Shown here: in pieces, positions 1 through 18,443 of the stretch | How the letters are laid out: each line of letters begins with the position of its first letter | Numbering within the stretch: the first letter of the stretch is position 1 | NCBI RefSeq assembly: GCF_014493765.1 | Contig: NZ_JACTVJ010000030.1 | Location: 62,001-126,000 of the forward strand | DNA length: 64,000 nucleotides | Origin: Streptomyces polyasparticus | Lineage (GTDB): Bacteria > Actinomycetota > Actinomycetes > Streptomycetales > Streptomycetaceae | Reading direction: 5' to 3' | Translations under genes and position numbers: made by a program | Notes under the pieces: generated by a model | Databases searched by the model: none | What the model was told of the DNA's origin: nothing | Seen by the model: only the letters and a program-made list of their open reading frames with translations

Positions 1-59
1 CGGTTGAGCAGTCCCTCGATTCGGATGTTCGGCTTCACGTACAGCAACTCATCGCGCAT
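1..59 (-). CDS. N-terminal fragment, possibly a CmlA-type diiron beta-hydroxylase (partial, runs off left edge)
   Basis: Only about 20 codons are inside the window, reading MRDELLYVKPNIRIEGLLNR from an ATG at 59. A plausible ribosome site (GAGGTGATGAG) lies just upstream. The LKPN-x-x-x-EPL-x-NR-like pattern resembles, from memory, the N-terminal domain of CmlA-family non-heme diiron enzymes, which beta-hydroxylate carrier-bound amino acids in NRPS pathways. The gene diverges from the MbtH/NRPS operon, a setting where such a hydroxylase would make sense. With so few residues the identity is a guess; the existence of a divergent coding start is firmer. Confidence 0.4.
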   Translation of the reverse strand, partial: MRDELLYVKPNIRIEGLLN

Positions 60-300
60 CTCATCACCTCGGATGGCTGGGGCCGCTGCGTACCGGTGTG
101 CTGGACCCCGGCGGAGCAGGCGCGGACTGACTGACTACGCCGCTGAGCGTCGCTCACCGCCATATCGCCGCTCCTTTCACCGGCTATCCGCGTGCGATGG
201 CCGCGCAAATGCGAAGCGATAGAGCGCCTCGTCACGGTGGCCGGGTCGCCATTGCCCGGCCGCCCCGTCGGGCCCCCGATGTATCGGAAGGACTTCGGTC
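60..300. promoter_or_regulatory. Divergent intergenic region upstream of the MbtH/NRPS operon
   Basis: About 240 bp without a convincing gene separates the left-edge minus-strand gene from the MbtH gene. It must hold the promoters for both directions. I see no clear -10/-35 pair or operator repeat. A GGAAGGA ribosome site lies at about 286-292, before the ATG at 301. Confidence 0.5.
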
Positions 301-513
301 ATGAACGAGTCTCAGCCGCAGACGCCCGTGTACCAGGTGGTCGTGAACCACGAGGAGCAGTACTCGATCTGGCCGGCCGGGCGGGAACTGCCCGACGGAT
401 GGTCGGCGGAGGGCACCACGGGGCCCAAGGAGGTGTGCCTGACGCGCATCGAGGACGTGTGGGTGGACATGCGCCCGCTGAGTCTGCGCCGCCGGATGGC
501 CGACGCCTCCTAG
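301..513 (+). CDS. MbtH-like NRPS accessory protein
   Basis: This 70-residue protein carries the full MbtH signature: [10 protein letters not shown], then RELPDGW, G-x-x-G-x-KE-x-CL, and VW-x-DMRP near the C terminus. Length is normal for the family. MbtH proteins bind the N-lobe of adenylation domains and help them fold or activate amino acids. It is the first gene of the NRPS operon, 66 bp ahead of NRPS1, and is the only MbtH homologue in the window. It may therefore serve all six adenylation domains, including those on the minus strand. The start is the ATG behind GGAAGGA. Confidence 0.95.
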   Translation: MNESQPQTPVYQVVVNHEEQYSIWPAGRELPDGWSAEGTTGPKEVCLTRIEDVWVDMRPLSLRRRMADAS

Positions 514-579
514 ATCGCGGCTCCGCACATCCGCACGACCTACGTGTCATGTCGGCCGCCCCGGAAACGGAGATCAGTG

Positions 580-3500
580 ATGGGCGTACAGGAGTCATCC
601 CGGCCCGAGCACCAGGATGCCGCTTTGGTGCAGCGGCTGCAGGCGCGTCGCAACCGGCCCGCGTCCGGCGGGATCCGGCCGCGCGATTCGGCCGAGGCTC
701 CGCTGTCCTTCGGTCAGGAACGCATGTGGCTGGTCGAGCAGTTGGCTCCGGACGCCTCGGTGAACAATTTCGCGTACGCCTACCGGCTGCGTGGCGCGCT
801 GTCGGCCGATGCGCTCGATCAGGCGATCACCGAGCTGGAGCGGCGGCACGAAGTGCTGCGCACGGTGTACGGAGCCGGCGGCGAGCATCTCGTGCAGAAG
901 GTGGTGCACGTTCCCGGACGGCTCGCCCGGTCGGATCTGTCCGGCGTGGCCGATCCGGCAGCCGCCGCGTACGCACGTGCGCGGGAGCTGGCAGCGCTGC
1001 CGTACCGCCTGGACGAGGCGCCGGCAGTCCGCTGGGAGCTGATCCGGCTCGGCGACGACGATCACCTGCTGGTGCTGTGCCTTCATCACGCGGTCGCCGA
1101 CGGATGGTCGGAACTGGTACTGAAGCGTGAACTGAGCGCCCTGTACCGGGCGTTCAGCCGTGGTCGTCCTTCTCCGCTGCCGGAGCCGACGGTGCAGTAC
1201 GCGGACTTCGCGCAGTGGCAGCGCACGCGCGAGGTGAGCGACGGGTCTGCGGAGCACATGGCGTACTGGAGGTCCCAACTCTCCGACGCCCCGGCGGCGT
1301 TGCGACTGCCTTTCGACCGGGCTCCTGACGCCGATGCCGGGTTCGAAGGGGAGACGATCGCCTTCGACATCCCGGCCGAGACCGTCGAGCGGGCCAGGGA
1401 ACTGGCCCGGAGCGAGGGCTGCACCCTGTTCATGGTGCTCCTTGCGTCGTTCTCGGTGCTGCTCGCCAGGCGTGGCGGTCAGGACGACTTCGTCGTCGGT
1501 GTGCCGGTGGCGGGTCGTTCCCAGCCCGAATGGGAGGGCCTGATCGGGTTCTTCGTCAACACGCTCGGCCTGCGTATCGACGTATCAGCGGATCCGTCGT
1601 TCCGGGAACTGCTGGCACAGGTGCGACGGACCGTCCTCGACGGGATGGTGCATCAGGACACCCCGTTCGAGCGAGTCGTCGAGGAGCTTGCCCCGGCCCG
1701 TGAGCCGGGGCGTCAGCCGCTGGTCCAGGTGCTGTTCCAGCTGCACAACCCGCCGCAGGACGACCTCGTGCTCCCTGGCCTGGAAGTGCACGAGGATCAG
1801 TTGTTCCACGATGCGGCCTCACTCGATCTGACGGTGTCGTTCGTCGAGAGCGGCGCGACGCTGCGCGGCTACTGGAAGTACCGCAGCGCGTTGTTCGACC
1901 GTGCGAGCGTACGGCGACTGCAGCAGGCATTCACCGGCGTGCTCACCGACGTCCTCGCCGATCCGCAGCTGCCGCTGTCAGCGGTCACGACGCTCACCCC
2001 TGAGGAGCGGCACGATGTGCTGCGGGGCTGGAACGACACCGGGCGCCCCTACACCTTCACCGGGCTTCCGGCGCTCTTCGAGACACAGGTGCGCAGCACG
2101 CCCGATGCGATCGCCGTGGTGGACGGCACCCGGAGTGTCACGTACCGCGAGCTCAATGCGCGGGCGAACCGGATCGCCCATCTGCTGCGCGAGCGCGAGG
2201 TGGGTGCGGAGTCGATCGTGGCGATCGTCCTGGAGCGCTCGACGGACCAAGTGGCCGGCGCTCTGGGCGCCTTGAAGGCCGGCGGCGCGTATCTGCCGGT
2301 CGACACCAACTGTCCGGACCAGCGGATCGCGTTCATGCTGTCCGACGCGTCACCGACCGTGGTGATCACCGACAGCATCCTGGCGCCCCGGGTCCCCTAC
2401 GACATCGACGGGGAGATCATCTGCCTGGACCTGCCGCTGCCGCCGACAGCGGACAGCGATCCCGCGCTCCCCGTCGACCCGGACCAACTGGCCTATGTCA
2501 TCTATACGTCGGGGACCACCGGGAATCCGAAGGGCACCGCGGTCACCCACCGGGGCCTGACCAACCATGTCCTGGGCGCGGCAGTCGACTTCGACCGCGG
2601 TGGCGCACACGGCAGCCCGGTGCACTCGCCGCTGAGCTTCGACTTCACGGTGACCCCGCTGTATCTGCCCCTGCTCAGCGGGCGCCAGGTGGAGCTCCTG
2701 TCCGAGCGCAACACCCTGGACCACTTGGCAGAGGTGCTCCAGGAGCCGGGGCGGGACTTCGCGGTCCTGAAGCTCACCCCGTCCCATCTGGAGGCGCTGC
2801 GCGCCCGTATGGCGCCGGGTGCCCGCCTCGACTCGCTGCGCACCGTCATCCTGGGCGGCGAACAGCTGCACGCCGAGTCGATCGCAGCGTGGCGCAAGCT
2901 CGCGCCGGCCGCCCGATTCGTCAACGAGTACGGACCGACCGAGGCGGTGGTCTACTGCACCACCTACGAGATCCCGCAGGAGCTCGCCTCGGGACCGGTA
3001 CCGATCGGCGCGCCCGCCGGCAACGCGCGCATCTTCGTCCTCGACGAACAGTTGCGGCCCCTCCCGCCGGGAACGGTCGGTGAGATGTACATCGGCGGGC
3101 ACGGGGTGGCCCGCGGCTACCTGGGCCGGCCCGGGCTGACCGCCGACCGGTTCGTACCCGATCCGTTCGGCCCGGAGCCGGGTGGCCGGCTGTACCGCAC
3201 TGGTGATCTGGCCCGCTGGAACAGTGCCGGGCTGCTGGAGTTCCACGGCCGCTGCGACCATCAGGTCAAACTCAGGGGATTCCGTATCGAGTTGGGCGAG
3301 GTGGAGAACGCGCTGCTGCGCCACGAGGCCGTTCGAGAGGCCGTGGCGCTGGTACGCGAGGACGTCGCCGGTGACCCGCTGCTGGTCGCCTACTGGGTGC
3401 CGAGGGCGGACGTCGACGCTTCGGCCGTGGACAGTGCGACGCTGCGCCGGTTCCTGGCCCAGTCACTGCCCGAGTACATGGTCCCCACCGTTGCCATGCG

Positions 3501-6500
3501 GATCGACGCCGTACCGCTCACCACCAACGGCAAATTGGACCGAGCCGCCCTGCCGAAGCCGGTGAGCGGACACGACCGGGCCACCACTGAGCCCGAGGCG
3601 CCACGCAGCGCCGCCGAGCAGCTGATGACGCGCATCTGGGAGAAGGTACTGGGCGCGCAGAACATCGGCATCCACGACGACTTCTTCTCGCTCGGCGGCC
3701 ACTCCCTGCGGGCGGCCAGGATCGTCCAGGAGGCGGTCAACGTCTTTCCCGGCACCAGCGGGGCGCAGTTGCTACGCGACCTGTTCCGGCATCCCACCAT
3801 CGCCTCGTTCACGCGGCGGGTGACCGCCGACGCCGCGGATGCCGCGCCCGACCCGGCGTCCGTTGCCGTCGAGCGGATCGACCGCTCAGGTCCCGTGCCG
3901 CTCTCCTCCGGTCAGCGCCGGCTCTGGTTCCTGGACCAGCTCTCCGCGACCCGCTCGGAGTTCATGGTGCCCTTCGCGCTGCGACTGCACGGCCCCCTGG
4001 ACGAGACGGCGCTGCACACAGCGCTGGACGGGCTGATCGAACGGCACGAGACGCTGCGTACCTGCGTCACCGTGGTGGACGGCGAGCCCCTGTGCGTGAT
4101 CAACGCGCCCCAGCCGGTTCCTGTCGAGCGCGTCGACCTCTGTGGGCCGGACAGCGAGGAACGGGCGCAGGAACTTCTGCGCGCGGAAGTGCTGCTGCCG
4201 CTGGATCCGGCGGCCGAGCTGCCGGTACGTGTACGTCTGGCACGGCTGGGCGACGACACGCATCTGCTGTGCCTGACCGTCCACCACATGTCCACCGACG
4301 CCATGTCCGCGGGCGTGCTCATCGACGATCTCTGCGCCCTGTACGCGGCCGCCCGTTCCGTGGGCCCGCAGCCGCAGCCGCTGACGGTGCAGTACGCCGA
4401 TGTCACCGCCTGGCAGGAGTCCCCCGAGCGCCAGCAGCAGATCCGGCAACAGCTCGACCACTGGAAGGACACGCTCGCGGGCTCGATCCCTCTGGAGCTG
4501 CCCTCCGACCGGATGCGGCCTGCACAACGTACCGGCAACGGAACGTCGATCCGCTTCAACCTCGACCGTGCACTGACCGAGCAGGTGGAGCGGCTGGGCC
4601 GTGAGCAGGGCGCCACTTTGTTCATGACGCTGCTGGCCGCCTTCCAGCTGCTGCTCTCGAAGTACACCGGCCGCAGCGACATCACGATCGGCACCACCGT
4701 CCACGGGCGTGGCCACCGCGCGGCCCAGGACCTCGTGGGCTGCTTCATCAACATGCTGGTGCTGCGCGGTGACGTCTCGGGCGACCCGACGTTCCGCACC
4801 CTTGTGGAGCGGGCCAAGGACACGGCGGTGGAAGCGTACGCGCATCAGGACATGCCGTTCGAGCGCCTGGTCGAGGAGCTGAAGCCGGAGCGCGACCTGT
4901 CGCGTACCCCGCTGTTCCAGGTGATGCTGCAACTGGTCGAACGCAACGCGGACGCGCAGCGCATGGCGGCGGATCTGGCCGTGACCGAGATGCCGCAGAC
5001 GGCGATGGTGTCCAAATACGACCTGACGCTGTCTCTGGAGCGCACCGCGACGGGTCTCGCCGGAGAGCTGGAGTACGACACCGAGCTGTACGACCCGGCC
5101 ACGGTGCAACGGCTGGCGGAGCACTTCGACGTGCTGCTGCGATCCGTGGTCGATGCCCCGCATCTGCCCGTCAGCCGGGTCTCGTTGCTGACCGAACCCG
5201 GACGGGACCGAGCCCTCGTCTGCGCGGCGCCGCCGCCCGTGGCGTATCCGCAGCTCGCGCTGCACGAACTGTTCGCCCGACAGGCGCTGCGTACACCCGA
5301 CACCGTCGCCGTCACCGACGGACGGGTCAGCTGGAGCTACCGGCAACTGGACGACAACGCCAATCGGATCGCCCGCGAACTGATCCGGCGCGGTGTGCGC
5401 GCCGAGACTCCCGTCGCGCTGCTCCTCGACCGTGCACCGGAAACGCTCGCGGCTCTGCTCGGCGTGCTCAAAGCCGGCGGCGCCTACGTCCCGATCGAGA
5501 CGGAAACGCCCACCGAGCGGGTGCGCACGCTGCTCGCGGAGGTCGGGGCACCGCTGTGCCTGGTCCGGCCGGACCTGGCCGGGCAGCTCGACGGGACGGC
5601 CACCACGCCGCTCGCCTGGACGGCGGATGTGTGGCAGGACCACCCCCCGACCGCGCCGGACGTGCGGGTGGATCCGTTCCAGCTCGCCGCTGTTCTCTTC
5701 ACCTCGGGCTCCACAGGCAAGCCCAAGGCCGTGGGATGCACCCACACCGGCTGGGTCAATCGCATGGCGTGGATGCAGCGGATCATCGCGCTGCGACCCG
5801 GCGAGACGGTGCTGCACAAGACCACCACCGTCTTCGACCCCTCGGCCGTCGAGCTGTTCTGGCCGCTGTTGCACGGCGCAGGGGTGGCGCTGATGGCTCC
5901 GGGAGAGCACCGCGACCCGGAGGCCATCGTGCGCGCGGCCGAGCAATTCGCCGTCTCACACATCCAGTTCGTGCCCAGCATGCTCGGCCCGTTCCTGGAC
6001 TGCCTGGACGCCCCCGGCGCCCCGAGCCTGCCCGCGCTGCGCAGCGTGGGCTCCAGCGGGGAGGCACTCGGACCGCATCTGGTGGGCCGCTTCCGCCGGC
6101 GATTCGGCGACCGGGTCCTGCTGCTGAACGCCTGGGGGCTCACCGAGGCCTCCGTGGACTCGACGGCGCATGTGTGCGGACCCGAGGATCCGGGGCTGCC
6201 CGGAGCTTCCGTACCGATCGGCCCGCCGATGGAGAACAACGAGGTGTATGTGCTCGACGAGCATCTGGAACCCGTACCGGTGGGCGTCCCCGGCGAAATC
6301 CACATCGGTGGGCCCGGCCTGGCGCGCGGCTATCTCGGCGATCCCGGGCGCACCGCGCAGGCCTTCGTGCCGCACCCCTTCCGGGCCGGCGAACGGCTGT
6401 ACCGCACCGGGGATCACGGGCGTCGGCGCGCCGATGGCTCGATCATGTTCCTGGGCCGCTCCGACGGCCAGGTCAAGATCCGCGGGGTGCGGATCGAACT

Positions 6501-7152
6501 GGGTGAGGTCGAGGCGGCGATCCGTGCGCACCCGGGCGTCAGCGAATGTCTCGCCATGACCTGGGAGCCGACACCCGGAGACAAACGGCTGGCCGCGTAC
6601 GCGACCACCGTCCACGGGGCTGCGCCGAGCGTGAGCGAGGTACTGGCCTTCGCGGCGCAGCGGCTGTCGCGGTACGCGGTGCCCGCCTCGCTGACCCTGC
6701 TGGAGAAGCTGCCGCGCCACCCGAGCGGCAAGCTGAACCGACGTGCCCTGCCACCGCCGTCCCTGCGGACCGAGACCGCGCCGGTGCGCACCGCACCGCG
6801 CACTCCGGTGGAGGAAGTCGTGGCGGCCGGCTGGCAGGACGTGCTGGGGCTGACCGAGTTGGACATCGACGCGGACTTCTTCGCAGCAGGCGGGCATTCC
6901 CTGCTGGCGACCCGGGCCATCGCAAGGATGCGCAGCGCCTTCGGCACGGCTCTGCCGCTCAGTCTGCTCTTCGAACATCCGACGGTGCGCAGCTGTGCGG
7001 CGAAGGTCGAAGAGCTCGTACTCGCCGAGATCGAGGCCCTGTCGGAGGCGGAGGCGATGTCGCAGGGCGCGGCCCTGCCAGATAGTGCGGCCCTGCCGGA
7101 GGGTGCGGCCCTGCGGCCGGACGCGCAGCAGGCACAGCGAGGCTCGGCATGA
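580..7152 (+). CDS. Nonribosomal peptide synthetase, two modules (C-A-T-C-A-T)
   Basis: Predicted 2190 residues. I chose the ATG at 580 because GGAG lies 7-8 bases upstream; an in-frame GTG at 544 lacks this. Domains: C1 about 47-470 with HHAVADG (169-175); A1 about 490-960 with YTSGTTGNPKG; T1 with phosphopantetheine serine S1042 in GGHSL; C2 about 1100-1530 with HHMSTDA (1235-1241, final G replaced by A); A2 about 1560-2040; T2 serine S2107. The hand-aligned A1 code is DFTKIGEVYK, closest to Asn/Asp-type codes (DLTK..E/H). The A2 code is DPVQGSAVDK, with the unusual core motif NAWGLTE instead of NxYGPTE, so no substrate is predicted. It has no loading module, so C1 must accept a peptide from another protein, presumably the minus-strand C-A-T synthetase. 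It ends in an ATGA overlap with the thioesterase gene. Confidence 0.95.
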   Translation: MGVQESSRPEHQDAALVQRLQARRNRPASGGIRPRDSAEAPLSFGQERMWLVEQLAPDASVNNFAYAYRLRGALSADALDQAITELERRHEVLRTVYGAGGEHLVQKVVHVPGRLARSDLSGVADPAAAAYARARELAALPYRLDEAPAVRWELIRLGDDDHLLVLCLHHAVADGWSELVLKRELSALYRAFSRGRPSPLPEPTVQYADFAQWQRTREVSDGSAEHMAYWRSQLSDAPAALRLPFDRAPDADAGFEGETIAFDIPAETVERARELARSEGCTLFMVLLASFSVLLARRGGQDDFVVGVPVAGRSQPEWEGLIGFFVNTLGLRIDVSADPSFRELLAQVRRTVLDGMVHQDTPFERVVEELAPAREPGRQPLVQVLFQLHNPPQDDLVLPGLEVHEDQLFHDAASLDLTVSFVESGATLRGYWKYRSALFDRASVRRLQQAFTGVLTDVLADPQLPLSAVTTLTPEERHDVLRGWNDTGRPYTFTGLPALFETQVRSTPDAIAVVDGTRSVTYRELNARANRIAHLLREREVGAESIVAIVLERSTDQVAGALGALKAGGAYLPVDTNCPDQRIAFMLSDASPTVVITDSILAPRVPYDIDGEIICLDLPLPPTADSDPALPVDPDQLAYVIYTSGTTGNPKGTAVTHRGLTNHVLGAAVDFDRGGAHGSPVHSPLSFDFTVTPLYLPLLSGRQVELLSERNTLDHLAEVLQEPGRDFAVLKLTPSHLEALRARMAPGARLDSLRTVILGGEQLHAESIAAWRKLAPAARFVNEYGPTEAVVYCTTYEIPQELASGPVPIGAPAGNARIFVLDEQLRPLPPGTVGEMYIGGHGVARGYLGRPGLTADRFVPDPFGPEPGGRLYRTGDLARWNSAGLLEFHGRCDHQVKLRGFRIELGEVENALLRHEAVREAVALVREDVAGDPLLVAYWVPRADVDASAVDSATLRRFLAQSLPEYMVPTVAMRIDAVPLTTNGKLDRAALPKPVSGHDRATTEPEAPRSAAEQLMTRIWEKVLGAQNIGIHDDFFSLGGHSLRAARIVQEAVNVFPGTSGAQLLRDLFRHPTIASFTRRVTADAADAAPDPASVAVERIDRSGPVPLSSGQRRLWFLDQLSATRSEFMVPFALRLHGPLDETALHTALDGLIERHETLRTCVTVVDGEPLCVINAPQPVPVERVDLCGPDSEERAQELLRAEVLLPLDPAAELPVRVRLARLGDDTHLLCLTVHHMSTDAMSAGVLIDDLCALYAAARSVGPQPQPLTVQYADVTAWQESPERQQQIRQQLDHWKDTLAGSIPLELPSDRMRPAQRTGNGTSIRFNLDRALTEQVERLGREQGATLFMTLLAAFQLLLSKYTGRSDITIGTTVHGRGHRAAQDLVGCFINMLVLRGDVSGDPTFRTLVERAKDTAVEAYAHQDMPFERLVEELKPERDLSRTPLFQVMLQLVERNADAQRMAADLAVTEMPQTAMVSKYDLTLSLERTATGLAGELEYDTELYDPATVQRLAEHFDVLLRSVVDAPHLPVSRVSLLTEPGRDRALVCAAPPPVAYPQLALHELFARQALRTPDTVAVTDGRVSWSYRQLDDNANRIARELIRRGVRAETPVALLLDRAPETLAALLGVLKAGGAYVPIETETPTERVRTLLAEVGAPLCLVRPDLAGQLDGTATTPLAWTADVWQDHPPTAPDVRVDPFQLAAVLFTSGSTGKPKAVGCTHTGWVNRMAWMQRIIALRPGETVLHKTTTVFDPSAVELFWPLLHGAGVALMAPGEHRDPEAIVRAAEQFAVSHIQFVPSMLGPFLDCLDAPGAPSLPALRSVGSSGEALGPHLVGRFRRRFGDRVLLLNAWGLTEASVDSTAHVCGPEDPGLPGASVPIGPPMENNEVYVLDEHLEPVPVGVPGEIHIGGPGLARGYLGDPGRTAQAFVPHPFRAGERLYRTGDHGRRRADGSIMFLGRSDGQVKIRGVRIELGEVEAAIRAHPGVSECLAMTWEPTPGDKRLAAYATTVHGAAPSVSEVLAFAAQRLSRYAVPASLTLLEKLPRHPSGKLNRRALPPPSLRTETAPVRTAPRTPVEEVVAAGWQDVLGLTELDIDADFFAAGGHSLLATRAIARMRSAFGTALPLSLLFEHPTVRSCAAKVEELVLAEIEALSEAEAMSQGAALPDSAALPEGAALRPDAQQAQRGSA

Positions 7153-7948
7153 GCACCGTACGGACGCGGCACCCGGCCGCGAAGTCGCCCTGGCTGCCTG
7201 ACGACGTGCTACCGGGCCAGACCCCGCTGGTCTGCCTGCCGCCGTCCGGCGCGGGTGCCAGCTACTACCGGCCATGGCGGCGGTTCGCGCCACCCTGGCT
7301 CGCCGTGCTGCCGGTGCTCCTGCCCGCCCGGGAATCACGGATCTCCGACGAGCCCGTACACACGATGGACGCGGTGGTGGAACAGGCGCTGCCGGCCATC
7401 GAGGCCCTGGCGGCATCCGCCCGGTACGCCCTCTTCGGCCACAGCATGGGTGCGCTGATCGCCTACGAACTGGCGCGTGAGCTCACCGCGCGCGGCCGGC
7501 CGCCGCTGCGGCTGCTGGTCTCCGGCTGTCCCGCGCCACCCCGCGGGCCCCGGCTGCGGAAGCTGAGCGACCAGCCCGTCGAGGAAATCGTCGCGACGCT
7601 GGCCGCCCTCGGCGGCAATCCGCCCGAGGCCCTGGACCATCCCGAGCTGATCGAACTGATCGAACCGGCTCTGCGCGGTGATCTGGGGATCGTGGAGAGC
7701 TACTCCTTCCGCCCCGGACCGCTGTTGACCTGCCCTGTCACCGCCCTGGAAGGCACCAGTGACCCGCTGACCACATCGGCGGAAATGCTCGCCTGGGGCG
7801 AACACACCACAGGCACTTTCCAGTTGCGCAGCCACCCAGGCGGCCATGCCTTCCCCCGGCAGCGGCAGGCCGATGTCGTTCACGACATCGTTCTCGACCT
7901 CACCGACGCCCTGCACACCGTCAAGGACACCGGACCGAAGGACCGCAC

Positions 7949-7952
<4 letters not shown>
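7149..7952 (+). CDS. Type II thioesterase (alpha/beta hydrolase)
   Basis: 267 residues with the hallmarks of editing thioesterases from NRPS/PKS clusters: an N-terminal LVCLPPSGAGASYYRPW stretch, the nucleophile motif GHSMG, the acidic residue in EGTSDPL, and the catalytic histidine in GGHAF. TEIIs hydrolyse wrong or stalled acyl groups from carrier domains. It overlaps NRPS1 upstream and NRPS2 downstream by ATGA, so all three are almost certainly translationally coupled. NRPS2 carries its own fused terminal hydrolase, so this protein is more likely the proofreading enzyme than the product-releasing one. Confidence 0.93.
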
Positions 7953-16825
<8,873 letters not shown>

Positions 16826-16826
16826 C

Positions 16827-16868
16827 AACCGTGCCCTGCACCGGAGCCTTCCGGTGCAGGGCACGGTT
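16827..16868. terminator. Perfect 18-bp inverted repeat, likely bidirectional terminator
   Basis: Left arm AACCGTGCCCTGCACCGG (16827-16844), loop AGCCTT, right arm CCGGTGCAGGGCACGGTT (16851-16868), with no mismatch. It begins one base after the NRPS2 stop and ends 12 bp from the stop of convergent panD. It is therefore well placed to end both transcripts. It lacks a long U-tract, which is normal for actinomycete terminators. Confidence 0.9.
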
Positions 16869-16880
16869 CCCGCACGGTTC

Positions 16881-17273
16881 TCAGGCGGTCAGGTCCTGGA
16901 ACTTCTCCGCCGGGTCGCTCCCGCGCCCCACGATGGCGTTGTCCCCGTCGACGAAGACGACCCGCGGCTCGATCTCCTTGACCTCGGTCTCGTCCATGAG
17001 CCCGTACGAGATGATGATGACCAGGTCGTCGGGCTGGACAAGGCGGGCGGCCGCGCCATTGACGCATACGGTGCCCGAGCCACGCTCGCCTTCGATGATG
17101 TAGGTCTCCAGGCGAGCCCCGTTGTTGATGTCCACGATGTGCACATGCTCACCGGGGAGAAGCCCGGCCGCATCCATGAGATCGGCGTCGAGGGTGAGGG
17201 AACCGACGTAGTGCAGCGAGGCCGCGGTAACGGTCGCTCGGTGGATCTTCGACTTCAGCATCTGGCGATACAC
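16881..17273 (-). CDS. panD: Aspartate 1-decarboxylase, pyruvoyl-dependent (beta-alanine synthesis)
   Basis: 130 residues, the normal PanD length. It has [10 protein letters not shown] near the start, [17 protein letters not shown] containing the Gly-Ser self-cleavage site that generates the pyruvoyl cofactor, then [17 protein letters not shown] and a NGAAARL segment. The enzyme converts L-aspartate to beta-alanine. I chose the GTG at 17273 because AGGAGG lies 5 bases upstream; the internal ATG at 17261 is too far from it. It is convergent with NRPS2 and divergent from the BCAT-like gene. A second panD within an NRPS cluster suggests beta-alanine supply for the product, though a role in pantothenate supply cannot be excluded. 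Confidence 0.93.
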   Translation of the reverse strand: MYRQMLKSKIHRATVTAASLHYVGSLTLDADLMDAAGLLPGEHVHIVDINNGARLETYIIEGERGSGTVCVNGAAARLVQPDDLVIIISYGLMDETEVKEIEPRVVFVDGDNAIVGRGSDPAEKFQDLTA

Positions 17274-17419
17274 GCTGGCCTCCTGGCATTCGCGGAGTGG
17301 GGTGCACGGCGCCGACCGTGCACGGGGCAGGCCCGGCCGGTGGCGGCTGTCCTGCGGAAGTCTCCGCACCCCGGCTATCGCACCGGTATTCCCCCCGTAT
17401 GGCAGGTTCGGAGCAGGCG

Positions 17420-18286
17420 ATGACGAGCACACTTGTCCTGGAGCAGCCCTCGGTCCGCGCACCCATGGCACCGAACTCGCTCTGCTTGCAATGGTCCTGG
17501 GCGGGCGGCTGGCATCCGGCGCCACCGCATCCGCCGCCGGCGCGGCCCGCTGCCGTCTCCGTCGAGGCGAGGGGGCTGCGCGGGCACCGTCGGTCGGACG
17601 ACACGATCGCCCTTATGCGCGCTCGCGCACACGCCGGGCACTTCGCGGCGCTCTGCGTAAGGGCGGGGGTACCGCCGGTTCCCATGGATGTGTTCGTCGA
17701 CTCGGCCCGGGTGCTGGCCGGCCGGCTTCGAAGGGGTTTGCCCGACCCGCCGCACTCGCTGCATCTGGTTGCCCGTGTCGATGCCGCGGCCGACGAAGGT
17801 CCGCGGGGGGACGCCCGGTTCACGCTGACGGCGTCGGTGGAGGCGAACCGTGCCGGACTGACGCCGGTCCAGGCCAGTGTCGACGCCCGCTGCACGGGTA
17901 CCGGACCGGGTCGCCCGCATCCGTTCTTCGTCACCGGGCCGGCCGCCCGGGCGTGTCTGCTCACCCCTGCCATCGACGACGGCCCGGTGATCGCCAGGGA
18001 CACGGTGCTCCGGCTCGCCCGGGTGCTGGGATTCGAGTCGCGAGAGGAAACGCGCGATGCGCGCGAGTGGCGCGAGGACGCTCTCTCGGGCCGGGTCACC
18101 GAGGCATTCATATGCACCGACGCCGCGCTGGTGATTCCGGTATATGCCCTTCGCGGTCCGCAGGGGACCTGGCAGATCGGCGACGGTCAGCCGGGAGCGG
18201 CGGCGATCGCCCTGCGCCGAGCCATGATCCGGCTGGTCAGCGGGGCGATGCGGGACGACGAACACTGGCTGGACGTCCTGCGGTGA
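17420..18286 (+). CDS. Degenerate branched-chain aminotransferase homologue lacking the PLP lysine
   Basis: 288 residues from an ATG at 17420 with GGAG six bases upstream. It aligns by eye with the BCAT at 29706-30803 over most of its length. The N-terminal GWHPA block matches, as does [23 protein letters not shown] against LKAYRQ...FRAHDHAERF. The C-terminal [27 protein letters not shown] and [16 protein letters not shown] also match. About 75 residues are missing overall, including the segment with the cofactor-binding lysine (IKCAGNYA in the partner) and the EEMGGMN block. It therefore cannot be a normal transaminase. It could be a scaffold, a regulator, a repurposed enzyme, or a decaying duplicate. 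The frame is intact and codon use looks normal, which argues against simple decay. Confidence 0.75.
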   Translation: MTSTLVLEQPSVRAPMAPNSLCLQWSWAGGWHPAPPHPPPARPAAVSVEARGLRGHRRSDDTIALMRARAHAGHFAALCVRAGVPPVPMDVFVDSARVLAGRLRRGLPDPPHSLHLVARVDAAADEGPRGDARFTLTASVEANRAGLTPVQASVDARCTGTGPGRPHPFFVTGPAARACLLTPAIDDGPVIARDTVLRLARVLGFESREETRDAREWREDALSGRVTEAFICTDAALVIPVYALRGPQGTWQIGDGQPGAAAIALRRAMIRLVSGAMRDDEHWLDVLR

Positions 18287-18360
18287 CCTCGCACGGACAT
18301 GGGCGTTAAGGATGGCAACAGCGGAAGAGTAGGGACGCGACAGCGCCACGCTCTTTTCTG

Positions 18361-18422
18361 ATTGCGGCGGTGAACGCGGCCGGTCAAGGTACCCCGGGCG
18401 TGTTCACACCCCCCCCCGCAAT
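18361..18422 (+). promoter_or_regulatory. Interrupted inverted repeat with C9 tract upstream of the small secreted peptide gene
   Basis: ATTGCGG-N3-TGAAC at 18361-18375 is mirrored by GTTCA-N9-CCGCAAT at 18402-18422. The right half contains a run of nine C residues (18409-18417). It sits 22 bp upstream of the small secreted peptide start. It could be an operator or a leader hairpin; the C-tract would also be prone to slippage. No known regulator site was recognised. Confidence 0.4.
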
Positions 18423-18443
18423 CAATGAAATCAGGAGCTTGAC

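Noticed and set aside
544-579. Upstream GTG start at 544 for NRPS1
   Set aside because: No ribosome site precedes it, while GGAG is well placed before the ATG at 580.
3886-5946. Long minus-strand open frame opposite NRPS1, and similar ones opposite NRPS2 (9425-11494) and NRPS modules
   Set aside because: Shadows of GC-rich codon bias; no protein motifs and no ribosome sites.
18409-18417. C9 tract as a sign of a frameshifted gene
   Set aside because: It lies in the noncoding leader, not in any coding frame.
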